Assembly: GCF_946478785.1 (NCBI RefSeq)
Contig: NZ_CAMLDD010000004.1
Span: 62,001-126,000 of the forward strand
DNA: 64,000 bases
Reading direction: 5' to 3'
Origin: an uncultured Flavobacterium sp.
GTDB lineage: Bacteria; Bacteroidota; Bacteroidia; Flavobacteriales; Flavobacteriaceae
Notes under the pieces: generated by a model
What the model saw: the letters and a program-made list of their open reading frames with translations, nothing else
What the model was told of the DNA's origin: nothing
The model's database searches: none
Part shown: piece after piece, positions 9,379 to 18,400 of the stretch
How positions within the stretch are numbered: position 1 is the first letter of the stretch
Layout of the letters: each line of letters starts with the position of its first letter
Translations under genes and position numbers: made by a program

Positions 9379-9921
9379 CTAAACCATATCTGGAGGAGGG
9401 TAATTGGCAGTAAAATATCCGGAAAGAATTTTTCTTTTTGGATCGTATGGGTATAAAGTAAATGCTGATATAATTAAATCATTAATAGTAATTAGACTAA
9501 TTGTATCACTAGGAATATAATCCTTTATAAAGGATTTCATTAATTTTTTATTTGGATCCTCTTTATTTGAATTAGCATCAAATAATTGGCTCTCAACAAT
9601 TTTTTTTAAATCTTTGCTCAAAATCTCATTATGAGAATTCTTCAGGCAATATAATTTTAAGACATTATTTACGATTCTTTTCTTGAAAACATGATAGGTC
9701 TTGTTTTCAATTACTAAATCTGCATTCGTTTCTTCAAAGCCTGAATCTACAACATAAGCATAGGGATTAATCTTAATTTCAATTACTTCAAAATTTGATT
9801 CATCAGTTTTTTCCATAGCATTCACCCACACTTGCTGTTTTTGTTCTGCAAGCATAATATAAAATCCTAAAACATTGTAAAACAATGTTATGATTAAAAA
9901 GAGTGATGCAATTCTTTTCAT
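9379..9921 (-). CDS. Small exported protein of unknown function
   Basis: 180 residues, with an N-terminal hydrophobic segment (IASLFLIITLFYNVLGFYIM, about residues 4-23) that is either a signal peptide or a single membrane anchor. The rest is a mixed alpha/beta soluble part rich in Lys and Asn, ending in an unusual aromatic/proline tail (YFTANYPPPDMV). No family was recognised. Upstream is the terminator of the SusCD operon; downstream is the haloperoxidase with a 172-bp gap, so it is probably its own short unit or the first gene of the haloperoxidase/UnbV operon. Codon use is like its neighbours. The ATG at 9921 is the only reasonable start. Confidence 0.7.
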   Translation of the reverse strand: MKRIASLFLIITLFYNVLGFYIMLAEQKQQVWVNAMEKTDESNFEVIEIKINPYAYVVDSGFEETNADLVIENKTYHVFKKRIVNNVLKLYCLKNSHNEILSKDLKKIVESQLFDANSNKEDPNKKLMKSFIKDYIPSDTISLITINDLIISAFTLYPYDPKRKILSGYFTANYPPPDMV

Positions 9922-10075
9922 ATTGAATAAAATTGATTCTGCCTAAAACTTGTTTAAATAATGAAATCCAAAATGTTTAAAATAGTAATCTGGTATACAA
10001 CAAAATTTATGTTTATCCATCTGAAGCTTAGGGATAAAAGAGGTATTATTGGGCAACTTTATTGAGTATAAAGTA

Positions 10076-10107
10076 GATAAACAGCGCATGTTAATGCGCT
10101 GTTTATC
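10076..10107 (-). terminator. Perfect 14-bp hairpin downstream of susD
   Basis: GATAAACAGCGCAT and its exact complement are separated by a four-base loop. It lies 41 bp past the susD stop on the minus strand. GC-rich at mid-stem and the most stable hairpin nearby, so it very likely ends or protects the susCD transcript. The following T-run is interrupted. Confidence 0.75.
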
Positions 10108-10147
10108 AAATACTAACTTAACTAACTCAAATTCAAACTTTAATCAT

Positions 10148-11686
10148 TTAGTAACCAGGATTATTATCACTTGCTTTTATTTTCGGATTAGAAGATGTTT
10201 CTCTGTTTGGTATTGGCCATAGCTCATTCTTACCTACTGTGAAACCATTTTTTGCTAATACAGTACCAGCTAAATTCCACCTAACAAGATCATCAAAACG
10301 TAGTTGCTCTCCAGCAAATTCCACCATACGCTCATGAACAATGGCGTCAAAAACTTCTGTTTGATTAAGTGTTGAGGCTAATAGTGGTACATCTGCTCTA
10401 TCGCGAACTTCATTTATATATCCAATAGCAGTTGACTGAACACCACCTGCTCTTTGATTTTCACATTCAGCTTTCATAAGCAATACATCTGCATAACGCA
10501 TTACTTTAAAGTTAATACCTGAATCTGTATTTTCTTTATCAGTCTTATATAAGAGTGAATATTTCTTCCAACTTCCTTTTCTATATTTTGGAGCAACAGG
10601 AAGGTCATAACCAGAAGGGAAATTTGTTTCAGCCATAGTATTCTTGCCTGAATTGTATTTTGATCCTGCCACATAAAAAGTAGCAGCATAGCGTTTGTCT
10701 CCAGGCTCATAGGCTTCAAATATATCCTCTGATGGGCCAACATTAAACCAGCCTCCTATTTCGGCACTGGTTGCATCAATGTTACCTTTAGGACCATATT
10801 CCTGACTTCTAAGTGTTGCTTCATTCAACCCTTCTCCACCACTATTGTTAGTACCAGACCATCTGTCTGCACTACCTAATTCAGCATTAAATTCAATCTC
10901 AAAAATTGATTCTCTACCATGCTCATTTTCTTCTGTGAAGTTCTCAAAAAAATCAGGTTCTAAAGTATAACCTGTAACATTATTCAAAGCAGTTAATGCC
11001 TCATCATATTTTTTTTGATACAATAGTGCTTTTCCTAAATAAGCAAATGCTGCTTTCTTATTTGGTCTTCCTTTTTGATCAGTATCTAACAAATTTTTAG
11101 AAGCAAAATCGAAATCATCTGTAATCAATTTATATACATCGGCTTTAGGACTTCTGGCATTACCTGTAATAGTCGAAGTAGTGTAAATTGGCAAATCACC
11201 AAATCTAACCACTAATAGAAAATAATAATAAGCCCTAAGAAAATGTGCTTCAGCTAAAAATTTGTTTTTTCTCTCTTGCGTTAAAGCCGAATCTGGGAAT
11301 GCATTAATCTTATCAGCATTATCTAAAACATAATTTGCTTTAGCTATTCCTAAATAACAAGCTTCCCAATAAAACTGAATTATATCACTACTTGCATCAA
11401 AAGTGAAATTTAGAAATGGACTTTTATTACCTTCCAGTCCTGAATTCCCTACATTTTCTCCAGACATGTTATCTAAAGCAAAAAAAGTATGTCTGCCATA
11501 AAGTCCATTTACTTGTAAGTTTGCATAAGCAGCATTTACCAAAGCCTCTACCTGGGCAGGCGTTTTAAAATAAGTCTCCGGGGATAACTCATTTGGATTA
11601 GTTAATTCTAAATCCTTAGTATCACATGAATTTATTGCAAAAATTGCAGACAATACTACAACTGTGTATTTTATTTTTTTCATCAT
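10148..11686 (-). CDS. SusD/RagB-family glycan-binding outer-membrane lipoprotein
   Basis: 512 residues. Lipobox AIFAINSC (Cys21), and N-terminal DLELTNPNELSPETYFKT typical of SusD. TPR-like helices follow (AEAHFLRAYYYFLLVVRFGDLPIY), and the C-terminus carries the classic ERMVEFAGEQLRFDDLVRW and WPIPNRE segments. SusD proteins cap the SusC barrel and hand over oligosaccharides. It starts 8 bp after the susC stop, so the two are translated as a pair. Two ATGs lie in tandem at 11686 and 11683; either gives the same mature lipoprotein. No SusE/SusF or other surface glycan-binding protein follows before the terminator at 10076. Confidence 0.95.
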   Translation of the reverse strand: MMKKIKYTVVVLSAIFAINSCDTKDLELTNPNELSPETYFKTPAQVEALVNAAYANLQVNGLYGRHTFFALDNMSGENVGNSGLEGNKSPFLNFTFDASSDIIQFYWEACYLGIAKANYVLDNADKINAFPDSALTQERKNKFLAEAHFLRAYYYFLLVVRFGDLPIYTTSTITGNARSPKADVYKLITDDFDFASKNLLDTDQKGRPNKKAAFAYLGKALLYQKKYDEALTALNNVTGYTLEPDFFENFTEENEHGRESIFEIEFNAELGSADRWSGTNNSGGEGLNEATLRSQEYGPKGNIDATSAEIGGWFNVGPSEDIFEAYEPGDKRYAATFYVAGSKYNSGKNTMAETNFPSGYDLPVAPKYRKGSWKKYSLLYKTDKENTDSGINFKVMRYADVLLMKAECENQRAGGVQSTAIGYINEVRDRADVPLLASTLNQTEVFDAIVHERMVEFAGEQLRFDDLVRWNLAGTVLAKNGFTVGKNELWPIPNRETSSNPKIKASDNNPGY

Positions 11687-11694
11687 TTTTTATA

Positions 11695-14600
11695 TTAAAA
11701 TGTTACTTCAAGACCAAAAATTACTGATTTAGGCTGTGGATACCTTCCTGAATCAATTCCAGCAGAATTTCCATTACCATCTATACTCGCAACTTCAGGA
11801 TCTAAACCAGAATAATTAGTAATAGTAATAAGATTCTGTGCACTTAAATAAAATCTTACTTTTGAGAAGTATTTCTGAAATTCATCTCCTGAAAATGTAT
11901 ACCCAACAGTAACATTTTTTAATCTTGTATAAGATCCATCCTCAACATATCGCTCACTGGCAGAATTCCAGTTTATAGGTGCACCAACGGCTCTTGGCAC
12001 GGTAGCTGATGGATTAGTCACTACTCCTCCTGTAACAACAGCTCGGTCTTTAACTTCTGCACCAGAGTTAAACAAACGTTGCATAGCTTCTAAATCAAAC
12101 TTGTTAGCATTAAAAACATCAACTCCTTCAACTCCTGATATAAAACAGTTAAAATCGAATTTTTTATACGCTGCTGTAAGATTTAAACCATAGGTAAGTT
12201 TTGGATATGGATTTCCAATATTGGTCTTATCATCAGCATTAATCTTTTTATCGTTATTACGATCCACTAATTTGATATCTCCTGGTTTAATAACAGTTTG
12301 ACCAGGTCCAAAAACAGCATCTACTTCAGCTTGGTTTTGATAAATTCCATTAGTTTCATATCCCCAAAAATAAAATAAAGGCTGGCCTACTTCTAATCTT
12401 GAAAAACTTTCTAAACCAGCTCTTCCTGACGGTCCCCCTAATACACTAGTAATATCCGGTGCCAGAGAGGTTACTTCATTTTTATTAGTACCTAAATTAG
12501 CTACTGCTGACCAGGTAAAATCACCTTTTTGGTCATTATAACCTAATGTTATCTCATATCCACTAGATTTAGTATCTGCAATATTTTGATACTGAGTTCC
12601 ACTAATAGAACCAACAGAGGCTGCAAGTGGTACAGCAAAAAGTATATCGGAAGCTTTGTTACTATAATATTCTAAAGATCCTGTAAATTTTTCATCAAAC
12701 AAACCAAAATCTAAACCTATGTTTTGGGTATTTTTAGATTCCCATTTCAATTTCGAATTTGAAGCTCTACCTGCAGTAACACCTGTTCCTGGACTATTGT
12801 CAATTGGGTAAGTAAAATTTGCAGCTAATGTTGAACTATAATTGTAAGGATCTATTTTATCATTACCAGTTGTACCGCTACTAGCTCTAATTTTTAATGT
12901 ACTAAAAATAGAATTTGCCATAAAACTCTCTTTTGCAATATTCCAGCCTAAAGCAACTGAATAAAAATTAGCAAATCGATATTCACTACCGAAAAGGGAT
13001 GAACCATCTCTACGCCCGGAAACTGCTAATAAGTATTTTTCATCATAATCATAATTTATACGAGCTATATAACCTAAATTATTAGCTTCAGAACTATTAG
13101 AACTCAAATTTGCGTTCTGTAATCTTAATTGATCAATCTCATTAGAAATATAATAGCGACTACCTGCTGTTACACTGTTACTTTTATTATCGATTTTAGT
13201 AATAACTCCTAGTAACTCAACATTATGTTTATCAGCAATTGTCGTTTTGTATGTTAAACTATTATCAAAAACGATAGTTTGACCGCCAGAATTTATTTCA
13301 GCAGTTGTAGAAAAATCTTGTTTATTTGATCCTTCATTAAAGCTCGGAATAAATGTATGGTCTTTAGTTGAGTAATAATCTAAAGAAACTTGTGATCTAA
13401 ATTTTAAACCTTTGTAGATTTCTAATTCAGCATAGATGTTTCCTATTATCGATACTCCATTGATTTTTTGATATCCATTATTTGCAACACGTACAGGGTT
13501 TTCAGCATCATTACCGCCATCAGAACCTTCTTGACCCTGATATCCTCCAGGATTGTTTGCATTATATACCGGTAAATAAGGGGCCATTTTAATGGCATGC
13601 TCTAATAATGTTCTGCCTCCAGAGTTACGCTCTGGATTAATAGTACTAAAAGATAAACCTATATTACTTCCTACACTTAATTTACCTATTTTTTGTGAAT
13701 TATTAGCCCTGAAAGAGTAACGCTTGAAACCTGTATTAATAATAGCTCCTTCTTGCTTTTGATATCCGGCAGAATAACGGCTCGTAGAAGTATCTGTCCC
13801 ACTTGAGAAACTCAAATTATAATCTTGCATAGTTCCAGCTCGGAAAATCTCGTCTTGCCAATCAGTTGTTTGATTACCAAATTGAGCAGCTCTGGCGCTT
13901 AAATCACTACCAAAAGCATCTTTAGCATACTTAACATATTCTTGTGTATTTAACACATCATATCTTTTAGTAATGGTTTGAGAACCTACATAAGTACTAA
14001 AAGTCAATTGACCTGGTCCGCTTTTTCCTTTTTTAGTAGTAACCATAATTACTCCATTAAAAGCTTTTGCACCATATAGAGCAGTTGTAGAAGCATCTTT
14101 TAATACCGACATGGATTCAATATCATTTGGATTTAGTCCTGATAAGTTTCCCGTCAAAACTCCATCAACCACATATAAAGGAGTACTGTTTCCCATTGTA
14201 GATAAACCACGAATAATAACTTTAGGATTTGAACCAGGCGCACCATTTACCACACTAACTCCAGCAGCTCTACCCTGTAAAGCCGACTCTGCATTTGTAA
14301 TTGGTACAGCTACTATATCTTTTGAATTTACTACTGAAATTGCTCCGGTTACTTTAGCTCTTTTTTGTGTTCCGTAAGCGATAACAACTTCATTTAAAGT
14401 TTGTGTGGATTCGGCTAATTTTACATTGATTACAGACTGACTGCCAGCAGTAATTGTTTGGGAAGTTAGGCCTACGTAAGAATATATTATTTTGTCTGTA
14501 GCATTTACTCCGCTCAAAGAGTATTTACCATCAAAATCTGTTGATGCACTGTTTTTTGATCCTTGTACATTAATACTGGCACCCGGCAAAGGAACTCCTG

Positions 14601-14703
14601 ACGGATCCGTAACCGTACCCTGTATGGTCTTTGATTGGGCAATCACATTTTGAGTGCTAACTATTAGCAACGCGATTATTGCAAATTTCATTTTTAACAT
14701 CAT
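11695..14703 (-). CDS. SusC/RagA-family TonB-dependent oligosaccharide receptor
   Basis: 1002 residues, normal for SusC. The signal peptide ends about residue 22 (NVIAQ). A carboxypeptidase-regulatory-like domain spans about 25-105 (IQGTVTDPSGVPLPGASINV). The plug has LNEVVIAYGTQKRAKVTGAI and LKDASTTALYGAKAFNGVI. A 22-strand-type barrel continues to the C-terminal Phe (VIFGLEVTF). It partners the adjacent susD. With the HTCS gene upstream and xylan-type glycosidases across the divide, the ligand is probably a xylo-oligosaccharide, which is inference from context. Tandem start codons at 14703 and 14700 do not change the mature protein. Expression is likely driven by the HTCS from the 770-bp upstream gap. 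Confidence 0.95.
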   Translation of the reverse strand: MMLKMKFAIIALLIVSTQNVIAQSKTIQGTVTDPSGVPLPGASINVQGSKNSASTDFDGKYSLSGVNATDKIIYSYVGLTSQTITAGSQSVINVKLAESTQTLNEVVIAYGTQKRAKVTGAISVVNSKDIVAVPITNAESALQGRAAGVSVVNGAPGSNPKVIIRGLSTMGNSTPLYVVDGVLTGNLSGLNPNDIESMSVLKDASTTALYGAKAFNGVIMVTTKKGKSGPGQLTFSTYVGSQTITKRYDVLNTQEYVKYAKDAFGSDLSARAAQFGNQTTDWQDEIFRAGTMQDYNLSFSSGTDTSTSRYSAGYQKQEGAIINTGFKRYSFRANNSQKIGKLSVGSNIGLSFSTINPERNSGGRTLLEHAIKMAPYLPVYNANNPGGYQGQEGSDGGNDAENPVRVANNGYQKINGVSIIGNIYAELEIYKGLKFRSQVSLDYYSTKDHTFIPSFNEGSNKQDFSTTAEINSGGQTIVFDNSLTYKTTIADKHNVELLGVITKIDNKSNSVTAGSRYYISNEIDQLRLQNANLSSNSSEANNLGYIARINYDYDEKYLLAVSGRRDGSSLFGSEYRFANFYSVALGWNIAKESFMANSIFSTLKIRASSGTTGNDKIDPYNYSSTLAANFTYPIDNSPGTGVTAGRASNSKLKWESKNTQNIGLDFGLFDEKFTGSLEYYSNKASDILFAVPLAASVGSISGTQYQNIADTKSSGYEITLGYNDQKGDFTWSAVANLGTNKNEVTSLAPDITSVLGGPSGRAGLESFSRLEVGQPLFYFWGYETNGIYQNQAEVDAVFGPGQTVIKPGDIKLVDRNNDKKINADDKTNIGNPYPKLTYGLNLTAAYKKFDFNCFISGVEGVDVFNANKFDLEAMQRLFNSGAEVKDRAVVTGGVVTNPSATVPRAVGAPINWNSASERYVEDGSYTRLKNVTVGYTFSGDEFQKYFSKVRFYLSAQNLITITNYSGLDPEVASIDGNGNSAGIDSGRYPQPKSVIFGLEVTF

Positions 14704-14974
14704 GTTAATTGGTTTTTTGTTTAGTTAAATAATTATTTGGCTGTAAAGTGTTATTTATTATATTGATTATAATTAGCTTATAAATTCTCTACTCCTTAAT
14801 TTTTGAAAAGCACTATTAAAAAATATGCCTCCTCATTTCGTATTTCTTAAATCATTTTAATTGAGTTGATTTAAAAAGAGATTTTCTCAATAAATAAATT
14901 AGTTTTTCATTTCATCCTGAATTGTTTTAATTGTTAATAATTGTTTTTGAAGGTTATTCTGATATTGTTAAATC

Positions 14975-14982
14975 CAAAAATA
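14975..14982 (-). promoter_or_regulatory. Candidate susC promoter -7 box
   Basis: On the minus strand this reads TATTTTTG, a match to the Bacteroidota TAnnTTTG -7 consensus, about 270 bp before the susC ATG. A -33 TTTG at the usual spacing is not obvious (the nearest is 27 bp away), as expected for an activator-dependent promoter. Low confidence because AT-rich sequence gives such matches by chance. Confidence 0.3.
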
Positions 14983-15006
14983 GAATCTTAACATAAGTTT
15001 CACATA

Positions 15007-15047
15007 CTACAAATGATGCAAAAACTATCAAATTTGTAGCATGATAG
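15007..15047. promoter_or_regulatory. Nested dyad, possible HTCS operator
   Basis: CTACAAAT (15007-15014) is exactly repeated inverted as ATTTGTAG (15032-15039), and CTATCA (15025-15030) is inverted as TGATAG (15042-15047). The pair lies 25-65 bp upstream of the candidate -7 box, where an activator would bind. Binding by the neighbouring HTCS is inference. Confidence 0.35.
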
Positions 15048-15430
15048 GTTTAAAACTAACAAATACAGTGTTTTAGAGTTGTTTGGAAGGGGAAATTAAA
15101 TAGGATATTATCAGAAAATCTTCTTTATTTTTTTTGATAGCTGAAAAATAACAGACTATTTTTTCACATTTAAGATTCTAAAAAACAAAATGTAGGAATA
15201 GGAAAGTAATCTTTTTCTTAATATGAATTGAAATATTTAGTAAACTAAAATGAGTAATCAGTTTGTGTCATATTAAATTTCCAAAACAGCAAATAGGTAA
15301 TAATTACCATTTAGGAATGTAAAAACAATTTTGTTTTTTTGCACTTAACCTTCCATATGATCGAATTAAAAATGACTAAGTGAAGAAGTTAAAAAAACGG
15401 ATTCTTCTATATTTCTAAATGTCGAAAGCA

Positions 15431-15456
15431 AAAAAAGACGGTATAAAACCGTCTTT
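15431..15456 (-). terminator. Rho-independent terminator of the HTCS gene
   Basis: On the minus strand a nine-base perfect stem AAAGACGGT / ACCGTCTTT with a five-base loop runs straight into further T residues, 17 bp past the HTCS stop codon. A textbook intrinsic terminator. Confidence 0.88.
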
Positions 15457-15472
15457 AATTACTACTTTAATG

Positions 15473-18400
15473 TTATTTTTTGTTATTATGAGTTGGCAGA
15501 TATCCGTATTTTTCTTTATAGCATTTTGTAAAATAGGAGGGAGAGCTAAAACCAACTTTAAAACTAATTTCTGTAATATTATCATTACCAAGCTCTATTA
15601 GTTCTTTTGCCTTTTCTAAACGAACATTACGTATAAACTCATTTACTGATACACCAGTTAAAGTTTTAATTTTTCGATACAGCTGGCTTCTGCTCAAAAA
15701 TACCTTCGAAGCCAAAACTTCAACACTTAATTCAGGCTCACTAATGTTTTCATTAATATAGTTCAGGGTGTTTTTTATAAATTCATTATCCAGAGTGGTT
15801 GTTTTTTCTTTAGCTTTTGGCGTAATTCCGTTATAGAATTTATTAAACATAATTTGCCTGCTGTTAATCAATTGTACGAGACTGGACCTTAAAATATCCA
15901 TATCAAAAGGTTTACTCAAATACATATCTGCACCAGAATCAATTCCTTCTAATCTATCCTTAATTAATGCTTTTGCAGACAACATCATCAACGGTATATG
16001 ACTGGTTTTTAAATCTGCTTTAATGTTTTTGCACAACTCTAAACCATTCATAACAGGCATTATTACATCTGTTAAAATTAAATCAGGCAGTTTCTGCAAA
16101 GCTAATTCTAAACCTACCTGACCATTCTCAGCGACCAGGACTTTATACTCTTTTTTAAGTTCATTTTTTAAATAATTCCGCAATTCCACATTATCTTCAA
16201 CAATCAAAATAGTATAAATTCGATCTGCTTTTTCCTCATCATCCTGTGATTGAATTTCTGCTTTTTCAACTATTGGGGTATAACTTATTTTTTTCTCCTT
16301 TTTAAATTCCTCAAGCAGAATTTCACTTTCATTAAAAAACTCTTTGCCAACAGGAAATAGTAGTTTAAAAGTGGTACCAACTCCTAATTCACTCTCTACT
16401 TCAATTATTCCCTTATGCAATTCTACAAATCCGCGAACAACTTCCAATCCTATACCCGTACTTCCATAATAGGCTTTGTTTAAGTTGTTTACCTGATAGA
16501 AACGGTCAAATATTCTCTTAATATCTTTTTTCTCTAATCCTGCACCTGTGTCTTCAACAATAACCTCAAAAGAGGGATAAGTGCTAGTTGAACTTATCAA
16601 AGGAAAATGAATCAATTCCTGATTGACTACTATTTTTACTATTATCTTACCATTATCAGGAGTAACTTTAAAAGCATTTGAAATCACATTAAAAATAATT
16701 TTCTCAAACATTTTAGGGTCAATCCAATCTTTTAATGATGTTTTATTAGACTCAAAATGCAGCAGAATTCCACGGCTGGATGCTTCTTCATCAAAATAAC
16801 TGACAACTTCTTTTGTAAAGCCAACTACCTCTATTAGTTGCAATTGCAGGGCCATTTTATTAAATTGAAGCTGATTAAAATCCATTAACTCATTGATTAA
16901 TCTGGAAAGCCTGTCAGAACTTTTTTGAATAGTTTTCAATTTATTCAATACACTTTCTGATAATTCCTGACTATTATTCCTGATTATATCTCCCAATGGA
17001 TTGAGAATTAAAGTAAGCGGAGTCCTAAACTCATGCGAGATATTGGTAAAGAATTGTAATTTCTTATTATTTAACTTTTCAATCTGAAGTGCTTTTTTCT
17101 GTTCAAATTCTATCATTTGTTTTTGTTTAAAACGATTTTGATAGTATTGATTGGCAAAGTGAACTGCAGCAAATAACAATAAGGAATAGAATAGGTATGC
17201 AAAAGATGTTTTCCACCAGGGCGGTAAGATTTCAATCTTTAATTCTAGTGGTTTTTTGCTCCAGGCCCCATTTTTTTCGGCTGCTTTAAGCTTGAAAACA
17301 TAGTTGCCAGGTGCTAAGTTCGTATAAGTTGCAGAGCGTTTACTGCCTACATAATTCCAGGAATCCTCAAAGCCTTCTAAATAATAGGCAAATTCATTTC
17401 TGGCAGGAAAAGAATAGTTAACAGCAATAAAATCAATTGTAAATACCGACTGATCGTGTTTAAGGATTATTTTTTTTGTTTCAGATATTACTTTTATTAA
17501 TGGCGAGTTTTTTTCTAATGGGCCTACTGATTTATTAAATATTTTTAGATCCGTTAAGTAAATTGGAAGCTGTTTTTTGCTTTTGACTAAATTCGTAGGG
17601 TTAAAATAATTTAAGCCCTCGTAGCTTCCAAAATAAAGCAATCCATTTTTATCTTTCAGAACAGAATTATTATTAAAATCATTGCCTAACAGACCATCAT
17701 ATGTAGAGTAATTGACAGTAGTTTTATTTTTTAAATTCAGTCTTGTGATTCCTTTCTTTCCACTTAGCCAAACACATCCATCATTTGATTCTACAATTGA
17801 TGAAATTGATTTTTCATGAAGACCGGGGAAATTTATATACCATTGTATGGAATCTGTTTTTTTATTGTAGCTAAACAATCCGGCACCATCTGTACCAATC
17901 CAGATTTCTTTGTTTTTAGCTTCATATAACGTGTTAATTGTATGTGTACTTTTATGGTTTTTAAGCTTTTCAGACATTTTATTCCGAAAAGATGTTACTG
18001 AAAAAGAGGTAAAATCATTTGTTTTCACTCTGTACAAACCCGTTGTTGAACCCACCCAAACGGCATCATCAGAATCTACAATTATTTTTCGGATGTCTAA
18101 ATTCATTAATCCATTTGTATAAAATGGTTTAGAATTGCAATGGTGGAACTGCCCGTCTGAAGGAGTGTAATAATGCAGGCCTTTTGCAAAAGTTCCTATC
18201 CAGATTACACCTCTGGAATCCTGAGCAATACTCATGATATTGTCTGAGGTCAGATTAGTGTTTTTTGTATTGTAATTAACAAAATTTCTGCTGCCTTTCT
18301 TTAAAACAAAAATCCCTTCATTCCAGCTTGATAGCCAAATGTTCTGACTTTTATCAATAAATACATTGGTGACATTATCATTCGTTAACCCAGTATAAAA

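Larger units (their letters stand above)
14704..15433. other. Long non-coding region upstream of susC
   Basis: About 730 bp without a credible gene. It is very AT-rich with several T-runs. It holds a possible promoter -7 box (14975-14982, minus) and a nested dyad (15007-15047) in its susC-proximal half. The HTCS-proximal half (15050-15430) shows only homopolymer-rich sequence and no structure I could support. An unusually long leader is expected for a regulated SusC gene. Confidence 0.6.

Noticed and set aside
10501..10743. 80-codon frame inside susD
   Set aside because: Same strand but different frame within a complete SusD gene; sequence is low-complexity and without domain support.
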